A DNA stretch of 11,062 nucleotides, taken from an uncultured Angelakisella sp. (GTDB taxonomy: Bacteria > Bacillota > Clostridia > Oscillospirales > Ruminococcaceae). The DNA lies in assembly GCA_947564495.1 (NCBI GenBank), contig CANOCD010000020.1, positions 1 to 11,062 of the forward strand, read 5' to 3'. Under the pieces are notes generated by a model. It ran no database searches, was not told the DNA's origin, and worked only from the letters and a program-made list of their open reading frames with translations. Positions 1 through 6,626 of this stretch are shown in pieces. The translations under genes were made by a program, and so were the position numbers. The first letter of the stretch is position 1. Each line of letters begins with the position of its first letter.

Positions 1-314
1 CACTGGGCCAGCTCCTCCAGAAGCAGCGGGGCCTCGCCCCCGCCGCGCTTGCCGGCGTTTTTGGCCCGCCACCGGTCGATGGCCAGGTTCCGGGTCAGCC
101 GGGCCAGGAAAAAGCCCAGCCGCCCAGGGCGCTGGGGCGGGATGCTGTTCCAGGCTCCCAGCCAGGTGTCGCTGACGCACTCCTCGGCGTCCCGGGGGTC
201 CCCCAGGATGTTGTTGGCCACCGTGAAGCAGTAGCTGCCGTAGGCTGCCGCCGTCTCCCGGATGGCGGCCTCGTCCCGGTGCCAGTAGGCTTCAATGATC
301 TGCTGGTCGGTCAT
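1..314 (-). CDS. ECF-type RNA polymerase sigma factor (N-terminal part, cut by window edge)
   Basis: This is the first 104 codons of a sigma-70 family factor of the extracytoplasmic-function class; the rest lies beyond position 1. It would bind core RNA polymerase and direct it to a small set of promoters. The visible part covers region 2. Residues 41-60 (RDAEECVSDTWLGAWNSIPP) match the core-binding and -10 recognition helix, and residues 73-90 (LTRNLAIDRWRAKNAGKR) form the basic end of region 2 leading into the linker. ATG at 314 was chosen because GGAGGAAAAACGG stands directly in front of it and the region 2 alignment starts normally. Region 4 cannot be seen, and any anti-sigma partner would lie outside the window. 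The family assignment is firm, but the regulon is unknown. Confidence 0.88.
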   Translation of the reverse strand, partial: MTDQQIIEAYWHRDEAAIRETAAAYGSYCFTVANNILGDPRDAEECVSDTWLGAWNSIPPQRPGRLGFFLARLTRNLAIDRWRAKNAGKRGGGEAPLLLEELAQ

Positions 315-367
315 CCGTTTTTCCTCCAGTCTTTCGTTCCTTGGTTTTGAAGGTCCCTTCACTCTAA

Positions 368-395
368 AAGACGGCGTCGGCGGGGAAATATCACA
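368..395 (-). promoter_or_regulatory. candidate ECF-type promoter of the sigma factor gene
   Basis: On the minus strand TGTGAT (390-395) is followed after 16 bases by CGTCTT (368-373), about 54 bases before the sigma factor start codon. A CGTC -10 with a 16-base spacer is typical of ECF promoters such as those read by SigX, SigM and SigW. This suggests that the factor reads its own gene. The sequence match is visible, but autoregulation is inference. No good sigma-A promoter is seen here. Confidence 0.4.
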
Positions 396-423
396 GGGGG
401 TGGGGATTTTTTGCGGACAGAGG

Positions 424-458
424 AAAGCCCCCAGGTCAAGGCGGCCTGAGGGCTTTTT
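424..458 (-). terminator. intrinsic terminator after the S1-domain gene
   Basis: The arms 424-437 and 443-456 form a 14-pair stem with one mismatch and one G-U pair around a 5-base loop. Both ends carry AAAGCCC/GGGCTTT, so it could work in both directions. On the minus strand the tail is only CTTTCCTCTG, while on the plus strand five T follow the stem. It separates the S1-domain gene from the sigma factor gene. Confidence 0.6.
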
Positions 459-529
459 GGGGGGGATATAGGTTCTAGCGGATCTCGGGCTCCAGGGCTT
501 CAAACTTGGGGGAATCCAAAAAACTCCGC

Positions 530-1462
530 CTATTCCGGCTGGAACACCGTCTCGATGACCTTTCCCGCCTGGGGGGTGCTGTACCGCCAACGGTCCATAT
601 GGTCCCCCTGGAAAAAATACTCCGGCGGGGCGGGGGTCCAGGGGGCGTCGAAGGCGTCCACGATGATGAGCTTCACCTTCATCTTGGCGGGGAGGATGCT
701 CTTGATGTAAACGCTGGCCTGCTGGCCGGGGGCCACCCCGGGGCAGGGCTCGGCAAGGCCCGCCAGGTTGGGGGTCAGCTCCACAAAGACGCCGTACTCT
801 TCCACCGAGCGGATGATGCCGGCCACCGTTTCGCCGGGGTGGAACCGGGCGGCGTTCTCCTCCCAGGTGCCCAGGAGCTCCTTGTGGCTGAGGCAGACCC
901 GGCCCCCGGGCTCCAGGCTCCGGACCACGGCCCGGATGTCCTCCCCGGGGCGGAAGCGGTCCCGGGGGTGGGAGATGCGGGAGACCGAGATCTGGTCGAT
1001 GGGGATGAGGGAGGGGAGGCCGCAGCCGATGTCCACGAAGCATCCGAAGGGCTCCAGGTGGGTGACCCGGCCGGGGATGACGTCCCCGGGGGCAAGGCGG
1101 GAGAGGTACTCCTCCTGGCACCGCTTTTGGGCCGCCCGGCGGCTGAGGAGGGGGAGGACGCCCCCCTGGGGGAGGTCCCGGACCTCCCGGACCAGGAAGG
1201 AGACGGGTTTGTTGACCCGGGAGATGATGGCGATGTCCCGGGTGAGGCCCTCGGCGATGCCCAGGGCGCCCTCCAGGCGGGGGATGAGGCCCCGGCACCA
1301 GCCGAAGTCCACCACCAGGTCGTGCTCATGGTCGCAGAGGACGGCCCGGGCCTCCAGGATGGTCCCCTGGGCCAGGGCCTGGCGGAGGCCCTGGGGGCTG
1401 CTGGCAAGGCGGGTATTTTCCGGGGTATCCAGGAGACGCCCCTCGGGCAGAAAAACGGACAT
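530..1462 (-). CDS. S1-domain RNA-binding protein
   Basis: This is a 310-residue cytoplasmic protein made of S1/OB-fold repeats, resembling a shortened ribosomal protein S1 and likely to bind single-stranded RNA. A divergent first repeat spans about residues 34-93. A clear second spans 125-194 (GDVIPGRVTHLEPFGCFVDIG, then the SHKEL end). A third spans 208-268 (GETVAGIIRSVEEYGVFVEL). The frame stays open to a GTG at 1486, but that extension contains the AAGGGAGG ribosome site itself, so ATG at 1462 was chosen. The gene lies 108 bases behind the ATPase on the same strand with no convincing promoter between, so it may be read through from there. Past the stop, another frame looks coding for about 16 codons (see findings). 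The domain call is firm, but its cellular role is unknown; it is too short for a classical RpsA and has no LytB/IspH fusion. Confidence 0.85.
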   Translation of the reverse strand: MSVFLPEGRLLDTPENTRLASSPQGLRQALAQGTILEARAVLCDHEHDLVVDFGWCRGLIPRLEGALGIAEGLTRDIAIISRVNKPVSFLVREVRDLPQGGVLPLLSRRAAQKRCQEEYLSRLAPGDVIPGRVTHLEPFGCFVDIGCGLPSLIPIDQISVSRISHPRDRFRPGEDIRAVVRSLEPGGRVCLSHKELLGTWEENAARFHPGETVAGIIRSVEEYGVFVELTPNLAGLAEPCPGVAPGQQASVYIKSILPAKMKVKLIIVDAFDAPWTPAPPEYFFQGDHMDRWRYSTPQAGKVIETVFQPE

Positions 1463-1472
1463 GATGGATCGG

Positions 1473-1480
1473 CCTCCCTT
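1473..1480 (-). promoter_or_regulatory. ribosome binding site deciding the S1-gene start
   Basis: AAGGGAGG on the minus strand lies 10 bases before ATG 1462 and downstream of the in-frame GTG at 1486. It therefore rules out the longer reading. Confidence 0.75.
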
Positions 1481-1487
1481 TTCCACG

Positions 1488-1519
1488 ACATTCCCGGCAG
1501 GAAGGGTCTGCCGGGATGT
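1488..1519 (-). other. hairpin between ATPase and S1-domain genes
   Basis: TCCCGGCAG (1492-1500) pairs perfectly with CTGCCGGGA (1508-1516) around a 7-base loop. Three more pairs form if T1491 is bulged. No T-tract follows on the minus strand, so it is a poor intrinsic terminator. It may instead act as an RNA processing or 3'-end stabilising stem, or a leader structure of the S1-domain gene. Confidence 0.5.
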
Positions 1520-1570
1520 TCTATGGATATTCGGGGGGAGGGGAAAGTATGCGTGGACAGGGTGGAGCGG

Positions 1571-4183
1571 TCATGCTTTCACCAGCCCCAGCGCCTTGGC
1601 GGCCTCCATGGCAAGCAGGGGGACCAGGCAGAGGGCAAAGGCGGCAAGGTACTCCCCGGCCCCCAGGGTCACCAGGCCGAAGGCCACCCGGACGGGGGTG
1701 AAAACCACCAGGAGCATGAGCAGCAGGGAGACCCCGCAGGCCAGGTTCAGCGTCCGGTTGCCCCAGACCCCCAGGGCGAAGAGGGAGCGGTGGGAGCGTG
1801 TGTTGTAAGCCTGGACCAGCTGGGAGACCCCCAGGGTGAGAAAGGCCATGGTCTGGCCGCCGGGGGCCCCCGCCTTGGCGAAGCCGATCCGGAAGGCGGC
1901 GAGGGAGAGGGCGGCGAACATCATCCCCTGGAGGGCTACCCGGAGGCCCAGGCCACGGGCGAAAACGCCCTCCTCCCGGGGCTTTGGGGCACGGTCCATG
2001 ATGCCTGCTTCCACCGGCTCCACCCCAAGGGCGATGGCGGGGAAGCTGTCGGTGACCAGGTTGATCCACAGTAGCTGCATGGAGAGGAGGGGGCTCTGGC
2101 GCCAGAGGAGCATGGCGAAGAACACCGTGAGGACCTCCCCGATGTTGGTGCCCAGGAGGAAGGCCACCACCTTGCGGATGTTGTCGTAGATGCCCCGGCC
2201 CTCCCGGACCGCCTCCACGATGGTGGCGAAGTTGTCGTCGGTGAGGGTCATGTCGGCGGCGCCCTTGGCCACGTCGGTGCCGGTGATCCCCATGGCGCAG
2301 CCGATGTCCGCCGCTTTGAGGGCGGGGGCGTCGTTGACCCCGTCCCCGGTCATAGCCACCACGGCGCCCTTTCTCTGCCAGGCTTTGACGATGCGGATCT
2401 TGTCCTCGGGGGAGACCCGGGCGTAGACCGAGACCTCCTCCACCCGGCGGTCCAGCTCCTCCTGGGAGAGGGCGGAAAGCTCCTGGCCGGAGAGGGCTTT
2501 GTCCCCCGGGCGGAAGATGCCCAGCTCCCCGGCGATGGCCGAGGCGGTGACCACGTGGTCCCCGGTGATCATCACCGGGCGGATGCCGGCCCGGCGGCAG
2601 ACCTCCACGGCGGCCTTGGCCTCGGGGCGGGGCGGGTCGATCATCCCCACCAGGCCCAGGAGGGTGAGGCCGCTTTCCAACTCCTCCATCTGGGGGGACT
2701 CCGGCAGGGCGGGGATGGTCTTGGCCGCCACCGCCAGCACCCGGAGGGCCTGGCGGCTCAGTTCCTCCACCATCTTCCCGGCGGCGGAGAGGTCCCCGGC
2801 CACGCACCGCCCGGCGATGCCGTCAAAGGCCCCTTTGACGATGACGGTGAGGGTGTCCCCGGTTCGGTTCACCGTGGTCATCCGCTTGCGGTCGGAATCG
2901 AAGGGGAGTTCCAGGAGGCGGGGGTGCTCCTGGTTCAGAATATCCTTGCCCCGGCCTGTTTTGTGGGCGGCAAGGAGGATGGCCGTCTCGGTGGGGTCGC
3001 CGATGTGGACGGCGGGGGCGTCCTCCCCCTGGGGGAAGGTCACCGAGCCGTTGCAGCAGAGGGCGGCGTATTCCAGAAGGAGGCGGCCGTCGGGGGAGAG
3101 GGCGGCGGGGTCTTCGGGGGCTTCGGAGCCCTCCCGCCAGACCTTCACGAGGGTCATGCGGTTCTGGGTGAGGGTGCCGGTCTTGTCGGAGCAGATCACC
3201 GAGGCGCTGCCCAACGTCTCCACCGCCGGGAGCCGCCGGATGATGGCGTTACGCTCCACCATCCGCTGGACCCCCAGGGAGAGGACCACGGTGACGATGG
3301 CAGGGAGCCCTTCCGGGATGGCGGAGACGGCCAGGGAGACCGAGATCATGAAGATCTCCATCACCGGCATCCCGTCCCAGAGGCCCACGGCGAAGATGAC
3401 GGCGCAGGCCGCCAGGGCCAGAAATCCCAGGCTCTTGCCCAGCCCCGCCAGCTTTTCCTGGAGGGGGGTGCGGGTCTCCGGTTCCCCGCCCAGGAGGCCG
3501 GCGATGCGGCCCATCTCGGTGTTCATGCCGGTGGCGGTGACAAGGGCCCGGCCCCCGCCGTAGGTGACGCTGCACCCCGAGTAGACCATGTTCCGCCGGT
3601 CCCCCAGGGGGGCGTTTTCCTCCACCCGGGCGGCGGCGTCCTTTTCCGCCGGGACCGATTCCCCGGTGAGGGCGGATTCCTCCGCCTTGAGGGAGGCGGA
3701 CTGCAAAAGCCGCCCGTCGGCGGGGATGAGGTCCCCGGCCTCCAGGAGGATGACGTCCCCGGGGACCAGATCGGCGCTGTCGATGACCTGTTCGGTGCCG
3801 TCCCGGACCACCCGGGCGTGGGGGGCGGAAAGGCTCTGGAGGGCGTCCAGGGCCTTCTCCGCCTTGCTCTCCTGGAGGACCCCCACGATTGCGTTGAGGA
3901 CCACGATGAGGAGGATGAGCCCCGGCTCGAAGAAGGCGGAGGGGTCCCCCTCCCCCAGGGCGGCGACGAAGGAAATGGCGGCGGCCAGGAGGAGGATGAG
4001 GATCATCACGTCTTTGAACTGGGCGGCGAAGCGGCTGGCAAGGGACTTTTTCTTCTTCTCCGCCAGGCGGTTGGGGCCGTGCTGCTCCAGGCGTTTTTGG
4101 GCCTCTTGGGCGGAAAGGCCCCGGGGGGAGGAGGAGAGGGCTTGGGCCAGCTCCTCCGGGGGCATGGCGTAGGGGTGGTTCAT
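1571..4183 (-). CDS. P2A-type (calcium-type) cation-transporting ATPase
   Basis: This 870-residue integral membrane pump is complete. It uses ATP to export a cation, most likely Ca2+, and resembles bacterial SERCA relatives such as PacL, YloB and LMCA1. The order is an N-terminal cation-ATPase domain, two membrane segments, an actuator domain with TGES (173-176), M3-M4 with PEGLP (290-294), phosphorylation motif DKTGT with D333, nucleotide-binding KGA (K450), hinge TGDGVND (612-618) and M5-M10. SERCA-type ligands are present: E291 in M4, N680 and E683 in M5, and N708, T711 and D712 in M6. The M8 position matching SERCA E908 appears to be Q788, as in one-calcium pumps. AAGGAGG (4191-4197) precedes the ATG by 7 bases. 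It is transcribed away from murD from its own promoter. The family is certain and Ca2+ is the most likely ion; Mn2+ cannot be excluded. Confidence 0.95.
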   Translation of the reverse strand: MNHPYAMPPEELAQALSSSPRGLSAQEAQKRLEQHGPNRLAEKKKKSLASRFAAQFKDVMILILLLAAAISFVAALGEGDPSAFFEPGLILLIVVLNAIVGVLQESKAEKALDALQSLSAPHARVVRDGTEQVIDSADLVPGDVILLEAGDLIPADGRLLQSASLKAEESALTGESVPAEKDAAARVEENAPLGDRRNMVYSGCSVTYGGGRALVTATGMNTEMGRIAGLLGGEPETRTPLQEKLAGLGKSLGFLALAACAVIFAVGLWDGMPVMEIFMISVSLAVSAIPEGLPAIVTVVLSLGVQRMVERNAIIRRLPAVETLGSASVICSDKTGTLTQNRMTLVKVWREGSEAPEDPAALSPDGRLLLEYAALCCNGSVTFPQGEDAPAVHIGDPTETAILLAAHKTGRGKDILNQEHPRLLELPFDSDRKRMTTVNRTGDTLTVIVKGAFDGIAGRCVAGDLSAAGKMVEELSRQALRVLAVAAKTIPALPESPQMEELESGLTLLGLVGMIDPPRPEAKAAVEVCRRAGIRPVMITGDHVVTASAIAGELGIFRPGDKALSGQELSALSQEELDRRVEEVSVYARVSPEDKIRIVKAWQRKGAVVAMTGDGVNDAPALKAADIGCAMGITGTDVAKGAADMTLTDDNFATIVEAVREGRGIYDNIRKVVAFLLGTNIGEVLTVFFAMLLWRQSPLLSMQLLWINLVTDSFPAIALGVEPVEAGIMDRAPKPREEGVFARGLGLRVALQGMMFAALSLAAFRIGFAKAGAPGGQTMAFLTLGVSQLVQAYNTRSHRSLFALGVWGNRTLNLACGVSLLLMLLVVFTPVRVAFGLVTLGAGEYLAAFALCLVPLLAMEAAKALGLVKA

Positions 4184-4224
4184 GGGATGACCTCCTTAGT
4201 GAAGGGTTGTGGTTCTATGCTCCT

Positions 4225-4253
4225 ATTATAGGTGATTTGTCGGGGAATTACAA
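4225..4253 (-). promoter_or_regulatory. sigma-A promoter of the ATPase gene
   Basis: On the minus strand TTGTAA (-35, 4248-4253) and a perfect TATAAT (-10, 4225-4230) are separated by 17 bases. Transcription would start about 35 bases before the ATPase start codon. Confidence 0.85.
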
Positions 4254-4292
4254 AGGGGGGCGGGATTTTTTGCCGGGGGTCCCTTTTTGCCG

Positions 4293-4321
4293 TTGATATT
4301 TCCCCCGGGGCAAAGTATAAT
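4293..4321 (+). promoter_or_regulatory. sigma-A promoter of the murD run
   Basis: TTGATA (-35, 4293-4298) and a perfect TATAAT (-10, 4316-4321) are separated by 17 bases. The start point would be near 4328, giving a leader of about 60 bases before murD. It is divergent from the ATPase promoter, with 39 bases between the two -35 boxes. Confidence 0.87.
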
Positions 4322-4342
4322 AGAAGCGGTATTTGGAAAGCG

Positions 4343-4361
4343 CCGCCGGTTCGCCCGGCGG
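4343..4361 (+). other. GC stem-loop in the murD leader
   Basis: CCGCCGG (4343-4349) pairs with CCGGCGG (4355-4361) around a TTCGC loop, 27 bases before the murD ATG and within the predicted leader RNA. No T-tract follows, so it is not a terminator. It could stabilise the leader or affect ribosome loading. Confidence 0.5.
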
Positions 4362-4388
4362 ATCAATAGGAAAGACAGGTGTTTGACT

Positions 4389-5777
4389 ATGGAACAGCGT
4401 GTCACCGATTTTTTTGAGATGCTCCGGACCAAAAAGGTGGGGCTGGTGGGCTTTGGGGTCACCAACAACGGCATCGCCAAGATGCTGGCGGGGAAGGGGA
4501 TCAGCGTCACCATCCACGACCGCCAGGAGCGGAAAGAACTGGGGGAGGTCTGCCAGGAGATGGAGGAGGCGGGGATCGCCCTCTCCCTGGGGCACAACTA
4601 CCTGCGGAGTTTGGAGGAGGACGTCATCTTCCGGGCCCCGGGGGTGCCCTTTGACCTGGCGGAACTCACCGCCACCCGGAAGGCCGGGAAGGTGGTCACC
4701 AGCGACCTGGAAATGTTCTTCGACCTCTGCCCCTGCCCTGTCATCGGGGTGACGGGGAGCGACGGCAAGACCACCACCACCACCCTCATCGCCGAGATGC
4801 TCCGGGCCGAGGGCAAAACGGTCCACCTGGGGGGGAACATCGGCAAGGCCCTGTTCCCCGAGATCGAGACGGTGCGCCCCGAGGACTTCGCCGTGGTGGA
4901 GCTCTCCAGCTTCCAGCTCATCTCCCTGCGCCGGAGCCCCGACATCGCCGTGGTCACCAACGTGGCCCCCAACCATCTGGACATCCACGGCACCATGAAA
5001 GCCTACGTGGCGGCCAAGCGGAACATCCTGCTGCACCAGAACGCCTTCGGCAAGGCGGTCTTAAACGCCGACAACGACCTGGCCCGGAAGTACATTCCCG
5101 ACGTCCGGGGGCGGGTCTGCACCTTCTCCCGCCAGACCAACGTCTACCAGGGGGCCTGGGAGGACCACTACGGCACCCTTTGGTATTCCGACAACGGCAG
5201 CCAGACCCGGCTGATGAAGGCGGAGGAGATCCGCATCCCCGGGCTGCACAACGTGGAAAACTACCTGGCGGCCATCACCGCCGTGTGGGGGCTGGTGTCG
5301 CTGGAAAGCATCCGGAAAGTGGCCCACGAGTTCGCCGGGGTGGAGCACCGCATCGAACTGGTCCGGGAGCTGGACGGGGTCCGGTGGTACAACGATTCCA
5401 TCGCCACCAGCCCCAGCCGCACCATTGCCGGGCTCCTCTCCTTTGACCAGCGGATCATCGTCATCGCCGGGGGGTACGACAAGAAGATCCCCTACGACCC
5501 CCTGGCCCCTGTCCTGCTGGAGAAGGTCAAGACCCTCATCCTCACCGGGGCCACCGGGCCCAAGATCGAGGCCGCCGTCACCGCCATCCCCGGGTGGGAG
5601 AAAAGCGGGCTCAAGATCCTCCACGCCGACAACATGGAGGAGGCGGTACAGCTGGCCCGGGAGGAGGCCGGGGAGGGGGACATCGTCTCCCTTTCCCCCG
5701 CCAGCGCCAGCTTTGACCGGTACAAGAACTTCGAGGTCCGGGGCCGCCACTACAAGGACCTGGTCATGGCGTTGTAA
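4389..5777 (+). CDS. murD: UDP-N-acetylmuramoyl-L-alanine--D-glutamate ligase
   Basis: This 462-residue cytoplasmic Mur ligase adds D-glutamate to UDP-MurNAc-L-Ala with ATP, the second amino-acid step of peptidoglycan synthesis. The N-terminal Rossmann-like UDP-binding domain has GFGVTNNG (21-28). The central ATPase domain has the P-loop GSDGKTTTT (123-131), ELSSFQL (171-177), NVAPNHLDIHGT (191-202) and K210, the likely carbamylated lysine. The C-terminal domain has EHRIE (319-323), YNDSIATSP (334-342) and LSPASASFDRYKNF (435-448). The frame is open to 4287, but that overlaps the promoter. ATG 4389 has AGGTG 7 bases ahead and matches the usual MurD start. It is first in its run and not in a dcw cluster; no other mur or fts gene is near. 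Length and motifs are normal. Confidence 0.96.
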   Translation: MEQRVTDFFEMLRTKKVGLVGFGVTNNGIAKMLAGKGISVTIHDRQERKELGEVCQEMEEAGIALSLGHNYLRSLEEDVIFRAPGVPFDLAELTATRKAGKVVTSDLEMFFDLCPCPVIGVTGSDGKTTTTTLIAEMLRAEGKTVHLGGNIGKALFPEIETVRPEDFAVVELSSFQLISLRRSPDIAVVTNVAPNHLDIHGTMKAYVAAKRNILLHQNAFGKAVLNADNDLARKYIPDVRGRVCTFSRQTNVYQGAWEDHYGTLWYSDNGSQTRLMKAEEIRIPGLHNVENYLAAITAVWGLVSLESIRKVAHEFAGVEHRIELVRELDGVRWYNDSIATSPSRTIAGLLSFDQRIIVIAGGYDKKIPYDPLAPVLLEKVKTLILTGATGPKIEAAVTAIPGWEKSGLKILHADNMEEAVQLAREEAGEGDIVSLSPASASFDRYKNFEVRGRHYKDLVMAL

Positions 5778-5789
5778 GGGGACAGAAAG

Positions 5790-6455
5790 ATGGACGTGGA
5801 AAGATTTCTGGACTGGGCGGAACAGAAGGGCTGGACGGTGGAGCGCCGCTCCGTCCCCCTGGCCCTGCCCGAGACGGTGACGGGCCGGTATGACATCCCG
5901 GAATGTTACCTGGGATTTCTGGAGAAGGTCCTCCTCTGCGCCGGGCCCATGGACACCGAGTGGTTCCTCTGCGAGGAGGGCTACCGCCAGGACGACCCCG
6001 ACGCCATGCGGTGGGACGAGTGCGAGCGGATCAGCCTGGAGGCCGCCCGGGACATGATGGACGACGAGGAGGAAAAGCGGGTCGCCGAGTTCTGGGACGG
6101 GGTGCTGCCCTTCTTCCTCTCGGTGGGGAACGGGTACGAATACTACGGCTTTGACCTCCTGGGGCGGCTGGGCCCGACGGGGTGTGTCCTCCACGGGTAC
6201 GAGCCTGTCTTTGAGGAGGCGGAGGTCTTTGCCCCGGACTTCGGGGCCTTTCTGGACCGGGTGACCGCCGGGGAGGTGGCCACCGGCGGGGTCCTCTTTG
6301 ACCCGGAGGAGTACGCCTTTATGGAGCTGGAGGGCCGCAGGGAGCAGGAGCGCCTCCAGGAGGAGAGCGCCCGGGCCCTTCGGGAGCTGCTCCATCCGGA
6401 GGAGGAACACCACGACCACGGGGACGGCTGCGGCTGCGGTCACGACCACCACTGA
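5790..6455 (+). CDS. SMI1/KNR4-like (SUKH superfamily) protein with His/Cys-rich tail
   Basis: This is a 221-residue soluble protein with no signal peptide. The body (about 30-165) has the order expected of clostridial SMI1/KNR4 proteins: IPECYLGFLEK, TEWFLCEEGY, WDECERISLEAA, FWDGVLPFFLSVGNGYEYYGF and HGYEPVFEEAEVF, ending in FGAFLDRV. Members of this superfamily are often immunity proteins or general interaction modules. No toxin is present here, so a housekeeping role is more likely. The unusual part is the end: after an acidic/basic helix (about 180-202) the last 16 residues hold six His and two Cys (EHHDHGDGCGCGHDHH), like the metal-binding tails of SlyD or HypB. It begins 12 bases after murD, with an AAGGGG site overlapping the murD stop, so co-expression with murD is likely. 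The fold is judged by motif pattern, and metal binding is inferred. Confidence 0.75.
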   Translation: MDVERFLDWAEQKGWTVERRSVPLALPETVTGRYDIPECYLGFLEKVLLCAGPMDTEWFLCEEGYRQDDPDAMRWDECERISLEAARDMMDDEEEKRVAEFWDGVLPFFLSVGNGYEYYGFDLLGRLGPTGCVLHGYEPVFEEAEVFAPDFGAFLDRVTAGEVATGGVLFDPEEYAFMELEGRREQERLQEESARALRELLHPEEEHHDHGDGCGCGHDHH

Positions 6456-6472
6456 CGGCGGAGGGAAACGGG

Positions 6473-6607
6473 ATGGGCAGACGGTATCGCCGGGGGAAAC
6501 GGCATCGGACCACGGTCTGGGACGTGGCCGGGGATGTGGTCATGGTCGCCCTGACCCGGGGCCTCTGGCTTTTGTGGATGGGGGCCCGGTGGGTCCTGCG
6601 TCGTTAG
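6473..6607 (+). CDS. 44-residue basic membrane miniprotein
   Basis: This short open frame begins ATG 6473 and ends TAG 6605-6607. It has a good ribosome site, GGAGGG, 7 bases before the start. The product has a strongly basic head (MGRRYRRGKRHR), one hydrophobic stretch over about residues 19-42 containing four Trp in the second half of the protein, and a basic end (VLRR). It would be a single-pass inner-membrane peptide with its head probably in the cytoplasm. It fills an otherwise unexplained gap between the SMI1-like gene (17 bases before) and a lipoprotein gene (19 bases after). Third codon positions are mostly G or C, as in its neighbours. I recognise no family. It could be chance in GC-rich DNA, but the site, spacing and composition favour a real gene. 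Confidence 0.65.
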   Translation: MGRRYRRGKRHRTTVWDVAGDVVMVALTRGLWLLWMGARWVLRR

Positions 6608-6626
6608 AGAAAGGACAGATATTGCT

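Noticed and set aside
424..458. Riboswitch-like leader upstream of the sigma factor
   Set aside because: The hairpin lies upstream of the candidate promoter and next to the end of the S1-domain gene, so a terminator explains it better.
506..4231. Very long plus-strand open frames (522 aa and 558 aa) across this region
   Set aside because: They run antisense to the S1-domain and ATPase genes, are dominated by Gly, Pro, Asp and Glu, show no domain, and arise because GC-rich DNA has few stops. The minus-strand products have complete family motifs.
4287..4388. Upstream extension of murD
   Set aside because: The added 34 codons would include the -35 and -10 boxes and the leader hairpin; ATG 4389 has its own AGGTG site.
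5061..6452. 463-aa minus-strand open frame
   Set aside because: It is the antisense shadow of murD and the SMI1-like gene, with a low-complexity Val/Leu/Pro/Gly make-up and no start signal or family match.
5790..6455. SMI1-like protein as an immunity gene of a toxin system
   Set aside because: No toxin, polymorphic repeat, secretion marker or second immunity gene is present; the surroundings are housekeeping genes.
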